A DNA stretch of 14,571 bases. It comes from Treponema sp. Its GTDB lineage: Bacteria; Spirochaetota; Spirochaetia; Treponematales; Breznakiellaceae. How positions within the stretch are numbered: position 1 is the first letter of the stretch; every line of letters begins with the position of its first letter. This document shows positions 1 through 7,966 of the stretch, piece by piece. Made by a program: the position numbers and the translations under genes. The notes below the pieces were generated by a model, which made no database searches, was not told the DNA's origin, and saw nothing but the letters and a program-made list of their open reading frames with translations. Location: NCBI GenBank assembly GCA_031275535.1, contig JAISOR010000188.1, positions 1 through 14,571 of the forward strand, in the 5' to 3' direction.

Positions 1-1
1 T

Positions 2-220
2 TCGGTGCTGGAGATCATCGAGGCCGCCCGGAGGATCAGCGGTAAACCCATCCCCGCCAAAATCACCGGCCTCCGGCCGGGGGACCCCGCCAGGCTCACC
101 GCCTCCGCCCAAATCGCCCGGGAAGCCCTGGGTTGGACCGCCAAATACTCGGACCTGGATACCCTGATACGGACCAGTTGGAATGCCTATAGGAAAAACA
201 AAACCCCGGAGAAATCATGA
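2..220 (+). CDS. galE: UDP-glucose 4-epimerase, C-terminal end (partial)
   Basis: The reading frame enters from the left edge, so only about 72 C-terminal residues are present and the true start lies outside the window. Visible is the typical end of the extended SDR epimerase family. A helix precedes SGKPIPAKI, followed by LRPGDPARLTAS, which corresponds to the family R-x-GDPA-x-L segment that contacts the UDP-sugar. Next come AREALGW and a final helix with a basic tail. In the family this cytoplasmic NAD-dependent enzyme interconverts UDP-glucose and UDP-galactose (Leloir pathway, surface sugar supply). The TGA stop overlaps the ATG of the next gene (ATGA), so the two are co-transcribed and probably translationally coupled. 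Related UDP-sugar epimerases have a similar C-terminus, so the exact substrate is less certain than the family. Confidence 0.82.
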   Translation, partial: SVLEIIEAARRISGKPIPAKITGLRPGDPARLTASAQIAREALGWTAKYSDLDTLIRTSWNAYRKNKTPEKS

Positions 221-1467
221 AAGAGAAACTATTCAGTTATATAGAAAAAAACGCCTCCCTGGCGGAGGAGCTTGAAACCGAATTATGCAAACGGCCCGCC
301 ATTGCCCCGGATTCCGGCGGCGAGGGGGAACTGGATAAATGCCTGTTCCTCGAAGGCTGGCTAAAGGGAAGGGGTATTACCCAACTGGAACGCCACGACG
401 CCCCGGACCCCTCGGCCAAGGGAGGGGTGCGGCCCAACCTTATCGCTACCATCCCCGGCAAGGAGGACTCCGGGCCCCGGCTGTGGATCATGAGCCACCT
501 GGATGTGGTACCCCCGGGAGAAGCGGCCCTGTGGGAGAGCGATCCCTGGGAGCTAATTAGGAAGGACGACGGCCCCAAGGGACCGCGGCTCATCGGCCGG
601 GGGGTGGAAGATAACCAGCAGGGCCTTGTTTCTTCGGTCCTGGCGGCCCTGGCCCTGGTCAGCCAGGGTTTGCGGCCCCCGAGGACGGTAAAACTGCTCT
701 TTGCGGCGGACGAAGAGATGGGCAGCGCCTATGGCATAGACTGGCTCCTTAAGAACCGGGACCTCTTCCGTAAGGATGATATGGCCCTTATCCCCGACGG
801 GGGGGACCCCAGGGGGGAAACCATAGAAATCGCCGAAAAGAACCTTATCTGGGCGCGGTTTAGCACCCGGGGAACCCAGGCCCACGGCTCCCGGCCGGAT
901 CAGGGGGTTAACGCCCACCTGGCGGGGGCGGATCTGGCGGTCCGGCTGCACTACGAACTTTCGGAAAAGTTTTCCGGCCGGGACCCCCTCTTTGAGCCCG
1001 ACTATTCAACCTTCCAGCCCACCAAAAAAGAAGCCAACGTTCCCAATATCAACACCATCCCCGGGGACGACGTGTTCTGTATGGACATGCGGATCCTCCC
1101 CCAGTATCCGGTTAAACTGGTTCTTGCCGAAATTGACCGGATCAAGGCGGAGGTGGAGGCTAAACATGGGGTAAAGATCACCTATACCTGCCCCCAGACC
1201 CAGGAGTCCAAACCTACTTCCAAGGACGCGCCCCTGGTTAAACGGCTCTCCCGGGTTGTCAAAGAAGTATACGGCGTGGAAACCCGGCCCATCGGCATCG
1301 GCGGCGGAACCGTGGGGGCCTATCTCCGGAATAAGGGGATCGATTCGGTGGTATGGAGCCGGATGGACGATACCGCCCACCAGCCCAATGAATACGCCAT
1401 CATCGAAAACATCCTGGGGGACGCGAAGGTGATGGCCCTGCTTATGTGTGACGGTTCTGATCAGTGA
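217..1467 (+). CDS. M20-family zinc metallohydrolase (ArgE/DapE/dipeptidase type)
   Basis: A protein of 416 residues, the normal size for M20 peptidases. Metal-site residues are visible in family order: H94-x-D96 in MSHLDVVPP, bridging D132 in GRGVEDNQQG, the EE pair 166-167 in AADEEMGS (general base and metal ligand), D194 in IPDGGDP and H388 in DDTAHQPNE. The lid/dimerisation domain lies at about 210-320, with H223 in GTQAHGSRP. Known members remove acyl groups or cleave small peptides in the cytoplasm using two zinc ions. The sequence does not separate acetylornithine deacetylase, succinyl-diaminopimelate desuccinylase and dipeptidase roles, so no symbol is given. The ATG at 217 follows GGAG by about six bases and overlaps the stop of the epimerase gene by 4 bp. 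Its own 3' end overlaps the radical SAM gene by 20 bp. Confidence 0.88.
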   Translation: MKEKLFSYIEKNASLAEELETELCKRPAIAPDSGGEGELDKCLFLEGWLKGRGITQLERHDAPDPSAKGGVRPNLIATIPGKEDSGPRLWIMSHLDVVPPGEAALWESDPWELIRKDDGPKGPRLIGRGVEDNQQGLVSSVLAALALVSQGLRPPRTVKLLFAADEEMGSAYGIDWLLKNRDLFRKDDMALIPDGGDPRGETIEIAEKNLIWARFSTRGTQAHGSRPDQGVNAHLAGADLAVRLHYELSEKFSGRDPLFEPDYSTFQPTKKEANVPNINTIPGDDVFCMDMRILPQYPVKLVLAEIDRIKAEVEAKHGVKITYTCPQTQESKPTSKDAPLVKRLSRVVKEVYGVETRPIGIGGGTVGAYLRNKGIDSVVWSRMDDTAHQPNEYAIIENILGDAKVMALLMCDGSDQ

Positions 1468-2509
1468 TATCGAGGGCCTGCCCCGGGGCCTAAGGGACTC
1501 GGTCAGCCCGGAAGAGGCGGCTTATATAGAGACGATCCGGGACCGGGGCGGGCTGCCCTTTGGGGTAAGCTCCCATTTTGCCTCCCTGGCGGGACCGGAC
1601 AAGGATGACCCCATCCGGCGCCAGTTTTTCCCCGATCCCCGGGAGGCGCTGCCGGACCCCTTTGCCCTGGAGGACCCCCTGGGGGAATGGCGATACCGGG
1701 CGGCGCCCCGGCTGACCCACCAGTACCGGGACCGGGCGCTGCTCCTGGCGGGGGGAAGCTGTGCGGGGTACTGCCGCTACTGCTTCCGCCGGGTGTGGAT
1801 GGCCGCTTCGGCCGGGACCTTTATCGGCGAGGGGGAACTGGCCCCGGCCCTGGCCTACCTGGGGGCCCATCCTGAAATCCGGGAGATCCTTCTCTCCGGG
1901 GGGGACCCCCTGACCGCGGAGGACGGCGCCCTGGAATGGCTTTTTGGGCGGCTCCGGGAGGCCCGGCCCGGGGTGCTGCTCCGGCTCTGCAGCCGGGCGC
2001 CGGTCACGGAGCCCTCCCGGATCGGCGCGGCCCTGACGGAACTGCTCATCCGAAGCCGGCCCCTGCGGCTGGTGGTCCATATCAACCACCCCCGGGAATT
2101 GGCGCCCCCCGCGCGGCGCGCTCTGGCCTCCTGCGTGGACGCGGGGATCCCCGTCCATGTCCAGACCGTACTACTCCGGGGGATCAACGACCGGGCCGAA
2201 ACCCTGGAAGAACTCTTCCGGGAATGTCTTAACCTGGGTTTATCCCCCTATTACCTTTTCCAGTTGGACCTGGCGCCGGGGACCAGGCACTTCAGGGTCC
2301 CCCTAAAGGAGGGCCTCGCCGTCTATCAAAAACTCCGCCTCCGCATTTCCGGCCTGGCCCTTCCCTCCTATGCGGTGGACCTTCCCGGCGGGGGCGGGAA
2401 GATAACACTCCACGGGGGAAGCATCGCCGGGGAAGGGACCGATCCCCGGGGCAGGATCTACCTGCTGCGGGGACGGGAGGGGGAACTCTGGCCCTACCCT
2501 GCGGATTGA
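1448..2509 (+). CDS. KamA/EpmB-family radical SAM aminomutase (lysine 2,3-aminomutase-like)
   Basis: A protein of 353 residues. The radical SAM cluster motif CX3CX2C is at C105, C109 and C112 (CAGYCRYCF), and the SAM-binding SGGDPLT is at 150-156. The PLP-lysine motif PGGGGK ends at K318. D274 (QLDLAPGTRHFR) and D311 (YAVDLPGGGG) match the two acidic residues that hold the lysine substrate in clostridial lysine 2,3-aminomutase. The family moves the alpha-amino group of lysine to the beta carbon, making beta-lysine, which is used as a metabolite, osmolyte or elongation factor P modification. The protein is shorter than clostridial KamA (about 416 residues) and near EpmB length, but its C-terminal motifs are KamA-like. 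No efp or epmA gene is in the window. The GTG start at 1448 lies inside the previous gene and lacks a strong ribosome site, which suggests translational coupling. This is the most GC-rich gene in the window by eye. Confidence 0.85.
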   Translation: MTVLISDIEGLPRGLRDSVSPEEAAYIETIRDRGGLPFGVSSHFASLAGPDKDDPIRRQFFPDPREALPDPFALEDPLGEWRYRAAPRLTHQYRDRALLLAGGSCAGYCRYCFRRVWMAASAGTFIGEGELAPALAYLGAHPEIREILLSGGDPLTAEDGALEWLFGRLREARPGVLLRLCSRAPVTEPSRIGAALTELLIRSRPLRLVVHINHPRELAPPARRALASCVDAGIPVHVQTVLLRGINDRAETLEELFRECLNLGLSPYYLFQLDLAPGTRHFRVPLKEGLAVYQKLRLRISGLALPSYAVDLPGGGGKITLHGGSIAGEGTDPRGRIYLLRGREGELWPYPAD

Positions 2510-2541
2510 TCCCCCCGCTCCTGGTTGACCACCTTCGATGC

Positions 2542-2570
2542 TTGACTATGGGCGCCTAATGTGTTTAATT
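2542..2570 (+). promoter_or_regulatory. candidate sigma-70-type promoter for the dehydrogenase gene
   Basis: In the 126-bp gap after the KamA-like gene, TTGACT (2542-2547) is followed after 17 bp by TTAATT (2565-2570). The -35 box is good and the -10 box is weak (3 of 6). A second TTGACC lies at 2525-2530. The predicted transcript would start about 60 bases before the chosen start codon at 2636. The gap and the change in base composition suggest the dehydrogenase has its own promoter, but the boxes are only a pattern match. Confidence 0.33.
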
Positions 2571-2624
2571 CTGGGGAAGCTGCTTAATAGTGTCTGCCAA
2601 TGAGCGGGGGACATTTCTATATGT

Positions 2625-2638
2625 GGGAGAAAAAAATG
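2625..2638 (+). promoter_or_regulatory. ribosome binding site deciding the dehydrogenase start
   Basis: GGGAG at 2625-2629 stands six bases before the ATG at 2636. Longer in-frame starts exist at 2600 and 2621, but they would add residues before the Rossmann strand (ITVLLLGAG) that the family does not have, and they would place this ribosome site inside the gene. The ATG at 2636 is therefore preferred. Confidence 0.6.
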
Positions 2639-3895
2639 GAACCGATTACGGTACTTTTACTGGGAGCGGGCAGCCGGGGGACGGATGTCTATGCTGAATA
2701 TGCCCGGAATAATCCAACAATGATGCGGATCGCCGCCGTAGCGGAACCGGATGACGTAAGACGGGAAAAAATACAGACGGATCACCGGATTCCCGGCAAC
2801 CTGGCCTTTACCGGCTGGGAACAGGCCTTTGACAAGCTGCCCGATGTTGACGGGGTGATCATTGCCACCCAGGATAAAAAACATGCAGGCCCCCTGGCAG
2901 CGGCTACTGCGCGGAATGTACACATCCTCTGCGAAAAACCCATCGTACCAACCCTGGAAGAATGCCGGGCCATTGAAAAGGGAGCCGCCGCCTTTACCAA
3001 GGTTTTTATGATATGCCATGTATTAAAATACACGGCCTTTTTTTCTAAAATCAAGGAGCTTTTGGATACGGGACGGATCGGAAGGCTCATTGGCATCGAC
3101 CTTATCGAAAATGTGGGACATCTTCACTTGTCCCATAGTTATGTCCGGGGTAATTGGCGCAGCTCGGCGGAGTCTTCCCCTATGATTTTGGCGAAGAGCT
3201 GTCATGATATGGATATACTCCATTGGCTTGCGGGCGCTCCCTGTGAATCCTTAAGTTCTTATGGGGCTTTACATTATTTTAATGCGGCAAATGCCCCCTC
3301 CGGGGCACCCGCCCGATGTCTTGAGGGTTGTCCCCATATGATACGCTGCCCCTACCATGTGTCGAAGATTTATTTGACCGATTATACGGGCTGGCCTGTC
3401 AATGTGATCTCCACGGACCTTTCCATGGAGGGCCGGCTTAAGGCCCTGGAAAAAGGCCCCTATGGACGATGTGTGTTCCATTGTGATAATGACGTGGTGG
3501 ATCACCAGACCGTGGCGATACAATTTGCCAATGGGGTAAGCGCCACTTTTACCATGTCCGGCTTTACCATGGAAATTCATCGGAACATCACCCTCTTTGG
3601 AACCGGGGGCGAAATAAGCGGGGACATGGAAGAATCGCGAATAACCATCAAGGAGTTTTCTTCCGGGAATATTGAGGTCATCAAGCTGGCTTCTCCCGTT
3701 GGGGGACATTCCGGCGGAGATAATAATCTGCTGACCGACTTTGTATGGAATATCCGGGATCACAATCGTCCGTCCAAAACTTCGGTAAAGGATTCTTTTG
3801 AAAGCCACTATATGGCCTTTGCCGCGGAATATTCCCGGCTCAACATGGCCAGGACCATCAAGCTGGGCGACTTTATGACCGCGCAACCCATTTAA
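2636..3895 (+). CDS. Gfo/Idh/MocA-family NAD(P)-dependent oxidoreductase
   Basis: A protein of 419 residues from the chosen ATG. The N-terminal Rossmann domain has the dinucleotide motif GAGSRG (10-15), VIIATQDKKH near 75-83, and the family EKP motif at 100-102 (CEKPIVPTLEE). The C-terminal substrate domain carries the active-site region LAKSCHDMDILHWL (185-198), with K187, H190 and D191 as candidate catalytic residues. The family oxidises or reduces sugars, inositols and related polyols or amino-sugars in the cytoplasm. A cysteine-rich insert, C228-x3-C232-x5-C238 followed by CPYHVSKIYL, marks a subgroup and might bind a metal, which is inference. The gene converges on the ABC importer operon with a 52-bp gap. 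A role in metabolising the imported ligand is plausible but unproven. Base composition is less GC-rich than the three preceding genes. Confidence 0.87.
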   Translation: MEPITVLLLGAGSRGTDVYAEYARNNPTMMRIAAVAEPDDVRREKIQTDHRIPGNLAFTGWEQAFDKLPDVDGVIIATQDKKHAGPLAAATARNVHILCEKPIVPTLEECRAIEKGAAAFTKVFMICHVLKYTAFFSKIKELLDTGRIGRLIGIDLIENVGHLHLSHSYVRGNWRSSAESSPMILAKSCHDMDILHWLAGAPCESLSSYGALHYFNAANAPSGAPARCLEGCPHMIRCPYHVSKIYLTDYTGWPVNVISTDLSMEGRLKALEKGPYGRCVFHCDNDVVDHQTVAIQFANGVSATFTMSGFTMEIHRNITLFGTGGEISGDMEESRITIKEFSSGNIEVIKLASPVGGHSGGDNNLLTDFVWNIRDHNRPSKTSVKDSFESHYMAFAAEYSRLNMARTIKLGDFMTAQPI

Positions 3896-3918
3896 GGGAA
3901 ACTCCGGAAATGGGGGGC

Positions 3919-3941
3919 AAAAAAGGCCGCCCCGCGGGTCC
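3919..3941 (-). terminator. probable intrinsic terminator of the ABC importer operon
   Basis: Reading the - strand after the last ATPase gene, GGAC-CCGC, the loop GGG, then GCGG-CC form a short GC hairpin with a two-base bulge. It is followed directly by TTTTTT (3924-3919). On the + strand, GGGGC (3914-3918) can also pair with GCCCC (3929-3933), so the element may act on both convergent transcripts. The stem is short, so confidence is moderate. Confidence 0.45.
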
Positions 3942-3947
3942 CGCAAG

Positions 3948-4781
3948 TCAACCGGCGCTAAAATCCCAGGGTTCATAAATTTTAGGGACATCCCCCAGGA
4001 GCCGCCTGGTGTACTCCGACTGGGGATTAAGAATGGCCTGGTCCGCGGTTCCCTGTTCCACAATTTGCCCATGTTCCATGATGTATACCATGTCGGAAAT
4101 ATAATAGGCCAGGCCGATGTCGTGGGTAATAAAGACGATGGTCATGTTGATCTCGTCCCGCAGTTTAAGCAGCATATCCAGGATGGTTGCCCGGGAGCAG
4201 GCGTCTATCATGGATGTGGGCTCGTCGGCAATAAGCAGTTTGGGGCGGAGCATAAAAATCCGGGCGATCATGAGCCGCTGCATCTGTCCCCCGGAAAGCT
4301 CAAAGGGGTACTTGTTTGAAAGTTCCTCGAATTTCAGATTGACAAATCCGCAGGCTTCCTTCATTTTTTCAAAACATTCTTCCTTGCCGAGCCGGCGCCC
4401 CTCCTCTTTCAGACGGATGCAGTCCAGTAATACCGTGTCCACCTTATTAAAAATATTGTAGGTAGAGAAGGGATCCTGGAAGATGGCCTGAATATTCTGC
4501 CAATACAACTTCCGCTTCCGGTAGCCGGATATGTCCCTGGGCTTCCCTTCAAAAAAAATCTCCCCCCCGGTGGGCTTAAGCAGGCCCAGGACCATTTTGG
4601 CAATCGTGGTCTTGCCGCTGCCGCTTTCCCCCACGATGGAGATAATCTCCCCCCGGTGGAATTCAAAATCCACATCCCGCACGGCAACGGTTTTATTTTC
4701 CCCATAGCCGAATTCCCGGCGCAGGGCCCTGGCGCTCAGGAAGACCTCCCCTGTTTTTCTTGCCCCATTAGAATCACCCAT
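3948..4781 (-). CDS. family-5 ABC importer ATPase, OppF/DppF-like
   Basis: A protein of 277 residues and the second ATPase of the importer. Visible: Walker [10 protein letters not shown] (51-59), Q-loop FQDPFST (Q102), signature LSGGQ (162-166), Walker B LLIADE (182-187) and H-loop His220 in FITHD. The D-loop reads SMID rather than the usual SALD. The protein ends soon after [12 protein letters not shown] without the cysteine-bearing C-terminal domain found on its partner. It should sit at the inner face of the cytoplasmic membrane as a heterodimer with the OppD-like protein and power import. The start at 4781 is chosen because GGAGG stands just upstream and it gives the normal family N-terminus; the frame is open for 76 more codons upstream. 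ATGGGTGA overlaps the stop of the partner gene by 8 bp, indicating translational coupling. Confidence 0.92.
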   Translation of the reverse strand: MGDSNGARKTGEVFLSARALRREFGYGENKTVAVRDVDFEFHRGEIISIVGESGSGKTTIAKMVLGLLKPTGGEIFFEGKPRDISGYRKRKLYWQNIQAIFQDPFSTYNIFNKVDTVLLDCIRLKEEGRRLGKEECFEKMKEACGFVNLKFEELSNKYPFELSGGQMQRLMIARIFMLRPKLLIADEPTSMIDACSRATILDMLLKLRDEINMTIVFITHDIGLAYYISDMVYIMEHGQIVEQGTADQAILNPQSEYTRRLLGDVPKIYEPWDFSAG

Positions 4782-5883
4782 GCTGCCCTCCTTCCCGGCC
4801 CGCGCCGCCCATATCGTCGTCCACAAAGGTATGGGAAATGAGGGGGAACTTTTGGGCGTTTTTCTCCTCTTCCCGGTATAAGTCCCGCAGCTTCCCCTCG
4901 TCCAGGACACATCGGTAATACCGTCGGTAATACCGGTCCGCGCCGGCGGTCTGCTCCGCCACGGATTTCTCCCGGCAGGGCCCCGCTGCATAACGGCAGC
5001 GGTCGGCAAAACGGCATCCCAGGGGCCGCTGTTTCAAATTCGGCGGCGCTCCGGGAATGGCCTGGAGGATATGCCCCCGGGTTCCCTCCTCCGGGACGAT
5101 GATGGAATTCATAAGCCCCTTGGAATAGGGCATGAGGGGATCAAAGACCATCTCCCTGGCGGTTCCCCGTTCCACAATCTCCCCCGCATACATGACCATG
5201 ATATCGTCGGTGACATTATACAATAGGGGCAATTCATGGGTAATAAACAGCAGGGAGCGGACAAAGCCCTTCTCCATAAGATCATGGAGGAGCTTAATAA
5301 CGATCTTCTGGGAAGAAACATCCAAGGCGGAGGAGGGCTCATCGGCGATAAGCACCTTGGGGTTCAAAATGGTGGATATGGCGATGATGGTCCGCTGTTT
5401 CATCCCGCCGGAGAGTTCCACCGCATATTGGTCCAGGACTTTTTCCGGCAGGTTCAGGATTCCAAACCGCTCCCGGGCCAGATCGTAAATTTCCTTTCGT
5501 GAAAGTTCCGTCCCATGGGCCTTAAGAACGTCCTCAATAAACCGGATAATCTTCCGGGTAGGATTAAGGGCGTTCATGGCGGCCTGGGGAATGTAGGCGA
5601 TATCCGAACCCAATACACTGGTCCGGATGGTATCCGGCGACAAATGGGTAATGTCCTTTCCGTCGATGACGATACTCCCCGCCTCGAAATAGAGGGGCGA
5701 AAAATAATACCCCATCACGCTCATGGCCAGGGTGCTTTTACCGCAGCCCGATTCCCCGGCGATCCCCAGGGATTTGCCGTCTTCCAGCACAAAGGAGACA
5801 TTATCCACAGAACAGATCCGCTCGTTCATCCGGGTTTTATAAAAGGTGGTAAGGCCCTTTACTTCCAGCATGGTATTTCCCAT
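4774..5883 (-). CDS. family-5 ABC importer ATPase, OppD/DppD-like
   Basis: A protein of 369 residues. Visible: Walker [10 protein letters not shown] (43-51), Q-loop Q100 ([12 protein letters not shown]), signature LSGGM (157-161), Walker B VLIADE (177-182), D-loop SALD and H-loop His216 in FITHE. The C-terminal oligopeptide-transporter domain begins at IPGAPPNL and carries four cysteines (C290, C296, C303, C325) in the arrangement known from DppD/OppD proteins, where they can hold an iron-sulfur cluster. A further 40-residue acidic or polar tail follows and is longer than usual. The start at 5883 follows AAGGAG by eight bases, and the gap to the preceding permease stop is 4 bp. It pairs with the OppF-like ATPase. 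Substrate type cannot be read from an ATPase. Confidence 0.93.
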   Translation of the reverse strand: MGNTMLEVKGLTTFYKTRMNERICSVDNVSFVLEDGKSLGIAGESGCGKSTLAMSVMGYYFSPLYFEAGSIVIDGKDITHLSPDTIRTSVLGSDIAYIPQAAMNALNPTRKIIRFIEDVLKAHGTELSRKEIYDLARERFGILNLPEKVLDQYAVELSGGMKQRTIIAISTILNPKVLIADEPSSALDVSSQKIVIKLLHDLMEKGFVRSLLFITHELPLLYNVTDDIMVMYAGEIVERGTAREMVFDPLMPYSKGLMNSIIVPEEGTRGHILQAIPGAPPNLKQRPLGCRFADRCRYAAGPCREKSVAEQTAGADRYYRRYYRCVLDEGKLRDLYREEEKNAQKFPLISHTFVDDDMGGAGREGGQHG

Positions 5884-5887
5884 GGCC

Positions 5888-6847
5888 CTAACTCCTTATC
5901 TGGGGATTAAAGATCTGGTCCAGCCCCGAATTCATCAAATTTAAGGAAAAAGAAATAAGGGCCGTCATAAATACCACGGGCAGAAAGGCCCACCAGGCCC
6001 CGGTCGGCAGGGCGCTAAAAAACACCGCCCAGTTCATCATCAAGCCCAGGCTCGCCACGTTCCGGGGGCCCAGGCCAAGCATGGAGATCTGGGCCTCCGC
6101 CAGGATCCCCGAGGCCACCTGGAGGATAAAGGCCATGATCACATAGGAAGCGATATAGGGCAGAATATCCCGCAGGATGATCCGGGGCATACTATGGCCC
6201 GACAGTTTTGACAGATTCACATGGTCCCGGTTCCGCAGGGAAGTGGTCTGGGCCCGGACCGAGCGGGCGGTCCAGGGCCAACTGGTTATGCCGATAACGA
6301 TCCCCGTGGTCCAAAAACTCCGGGAACTGATGCTTACCGAGACCAGAACCAGAATTACAAATGAGGGAATAACGATAAAGATGTTGGTGATGCTGGAAAG
6401 AAGATTATCGATCTGGCCGCCGATATACCCCGCCAGGAGCCCGATGGTAAGGCCTATCAGGGTAGCGATGGTCCCCGCGATGAGGCCGATGATAAGGCTG
6501 GTCCGGGTCCCCGCCACCAGTTCCGCCAGCACATCCCGGCCAAAGTTATCGGTTCCCAGGACATGCAGCACCTTGGGAACCTCCCGCTGAACCGCGGTTA
6601 TCCCAAACTGTTCCAGCAGCGCCGCCGCCATGGCCTCTTCTTCCGCGGAGCGGCCTCCCCCTCCGGAGGGCTGCTCTTTCATCATCTCCCGGATATTCGG
6701 AGGCTCAAACATGCCCCCTTCCATTCTTAGGGGATCGGTCTTTACAAAGATGGGGAAGAGGATAATCAACAGCAGAACCGCGATGATCGAAAAAAAACCA
6801 AACCGGAACTTTCCGGATTTAAAGGCAAGTTTAAAAAGGCGGCCCAT
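5888..6847 (-). CDS. family-5 ABC importer permease, OppC/DppC-like
   Basis: A membrane protein of 319 residues. One hydrophobic helix lies at about 17-36, then a long extracytoplasmic stretch (about 37-95) leads to [17 protein letters not shown], the hallmark entry to the DppC core. Further helices follow at roughly 116-138, 150-172, 180-197, 232-256 and 286-306. The cytoplasmic EAA-type coupling loop, which contacts the ATPases, is at about 209-230 and ends in ILRDILP. The loop between helix 1 and the core holds a low-complexity SGGGG stretch and an Ala/Glu-rich helix, and is longer than in minimal dipeptide permeases. The start at 6847 is preceded by AGGAGGAGG, and only one base separates it from the stop of the OppB-like gene. 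The frame stays open upstream, but that region is the coding 3' end of the neighbour. Confidence 0.92.
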   Translation of the reverse strand: MGRLFKLAFKSGKFRFGFFSIIAVLLLIILFPIFVKTDPLRMEGGMFEPPNIREMMKEQPSGGGGRSAEEEAMAAALLEQFGITAVQREVPKVLHVLGTDNFGRDVLAELVAGTRTSLIIGLIAGTIATLIGLTIGLLAGYIGGQIDNLLSSITNIFIVIPSFVILVLVSVSISSRSFWTTGIVIGITSWPWTARSVRAQTTSLRNRDHVNLSKLSGHSMPRIILRDILPYIASYVIMAFILQVASGILAEAQISMLGLGPRNVASLGLMMNWAVFFSALPTGAWWAFLPVVFMTALISFSLNLMNSGLDQIFNPQIRS

Positions 6848-6848
6848 A

Positions 6849-7865
6849 TTAGCCCTCCTCCTGTGCCGCGGCCTTGACCCTGGGGTCGATGATCCCGCAG
6901 ATAATATCCACCACAAAATTAGCGGCCAATACCATGATGGTGATGATGAGGGTACAGCCGGATATGAGCGGAAAATCCTGGGTCCGGATGGCGGTGAACA
7001 TGGTCGTACCCAGGCCGGGGTAGCTAAAAACGATTTCGGTTATCAAATTGCCCCCCACCATGGTTCCCAGGGACAGGGCCAGGCCGGTAATTTGGGGGAG
7101 CATGGCGTTCCGGAAAACATACCAGACGATCCTGGAATCCTTAATTCCCATAAGGCGGCTGTATTTTACATAGTCGGCGTTTAATTCGTAGATAGACATT
7201 TCCCGCATCCCCAGGGACTGGCCCCCGATAACCACCAGGACCATGGTAAGGAAGGGCAGCCGGTAATGGCTAAGGACGGAGAGGAGGAATTCGGGGTTCC
7301 CCCAGTTCTGGATTAGATCGAAACGATAGCCCAGGCTTCCCGGAAAGAGGTGGAGTTTGTTCGCCAGAAAATGGACGTTCACAATGGCCAAACCAAAGGC
7401 GGGGATGGCGCTCATAAATAAAAAGAAGGGAAAGAAGACCCGGTCAAAGATCCCCTTGCGATAGGCGGTGATGGCCCCCAGGGCGTTCCCCAAAAACCAT
7501 CCCACCAGGATGGCGGGGATCTGGAGCATCAGGGTCCAGTGAATTGAAGAGCTGATGATATTCGACACGGGCCGCGGAAATTGATAAAAGGAAAGTCCCA
7601 GGTTGCCTTGAAAAATATTGCCGATATAGACAAAGAACTGCTGCCACAGAGGCTTGTCCAGGCCAAACATGGTCATATACGCGTCGTAGATCTTTTTTAC
7701 CGCCGTAGCGTCGGTCATCCCCGCGGACATGGACGCTACCAGGGTGGCCACCGGATTGCCCGGTATCAGCCGGGGCAGCAAAAAATTCAGAAAAACCGCC
7801 ACCACCAGGGTAATCAAATACCAGCCGATCTTTTTCCCAAAATATTTTTTATTATACAGTTTCAA
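6849..7865 (-). CDS. family-5 ABC importer permease, OppB/DppB-like
   Basis: A membrane protein of 338 residues from the TTG at 7865. An N-terminal helix ([18 protein letters not shown]) is followed by [10 protein letters not shown], the standard OppB entry. A periplasmic segment with [12 protein letters not shown] and GNLGLSF comes next, then five further helices. The EAA coupling loop is recognisable as [16 protein letters not shown], ending in RNAMLP, and is followed by [10 protein letters not shown], a strong family signature. With the OppC-like protein it forms the membrane channel. The start is ambiguous: a GTG at 7874 is in frame three codons earlier but is itself part of the ribosome site. 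Downstream, the stop is one base from the OppC-like start. Upstream, an intercistronic hairpin separates it from the binding-protein gene. Confidence 0.92.
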   Translation of the reverse strand: MKLYNKKYFGKKIGWYLITLVVAVFLNFLLPRLIPGNPVATLVASMSAGMTDATAVKKIYDAYMTMFGLDKPLWQQFFVYIGNIFQGNLGLSFYQFPRPVSNIISSSIHWTLMLQIPAILVGWFLGNALGAITAYRKGIFDRVFFPFFLFMSAIPAFGLAIVNVHFLANKLHLFPGSLGYRFDLIQNWGNPEFLLSVLSHYRLPFLTMVLVVIGGQSLGMREMSIYELNADYVKYSRLMGIKDSRIVWYVFRNAMLPQITGLALSLGTMVGGNLITEIVFSYPGLGTTMFTAIRTQDFPLISGCTLIITIMVLAANFVVDIICGIIDPRVKAAAQEEG

Positions 7866-7878
7866 TTCCCCCACCTCC
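7863..7878 (-). promoter_or_regulatory. ribosome binding site deciding a TTG start for the OppB-like gene
   Basis: On the - strand GGAGG (7878-7874) stands eight bases before TTG (7865-7863). The alternative GTG at 7874-7872 overlaps this same GGAGGTG, so it would lack a properly spaced site. The two choices differ by three residues only. Confidence 0.55.
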
Positions 7879-7897
7879 CCCTGGCCCTTGAAAATAG

Positions 7898-7924
7898 GAA
7901 ACCCGAGGGGAATCCCCGGGTTTC
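7898..7924 (-). terminator. intercistronic hairpin, probable leaky terminator or mRNA stabiliser
   Basis: GAAACCC (7898-7904) pairs with GGGTTTC (7918-7924). Inside, GGGG (7907-7910) pairs with CCCC (7914-7917) around a three-base loop, leaving a two-base GA bulge. On the - strand it is followed by CTATTTTC, a weak U-rich tail. It lies in the 101-bp gap after the binding-protein gene and before the permeases. Such a position commonly lets an operon make more binding protein than membrane components, either by partial termination or by protecting the upstream mRNA end. Confidence 0.6.
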
Positions 7925-7966
7925 GAAGAATACAATAGTAAAAAACGACCGATCGCTATGGCTCCC

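Noticed and set aside
1490..2187. Long - strand frames opposite the KamA-like gene
   Set aside because: They are Pro/Arg/Gly-rich shadow frames of a very GC-rich gene with clear radical SAM motifs on the + strand.
4782..5009. 76-codon N-terminal extension of the OppF-like ATPase
   Set aside because: It lies wholly inside the 3' end of the OppD-like gene in another frame, has no family similarity, and a strong ribosome site precedes the internal ATG at 4781.
6848..6916. 23-codon N-terminal extension of the OppC-like permease
   Set aside because: It lies within the 3' end of the OppB-like gene, while AGGAGGAGG precedes the ATG at 6847.
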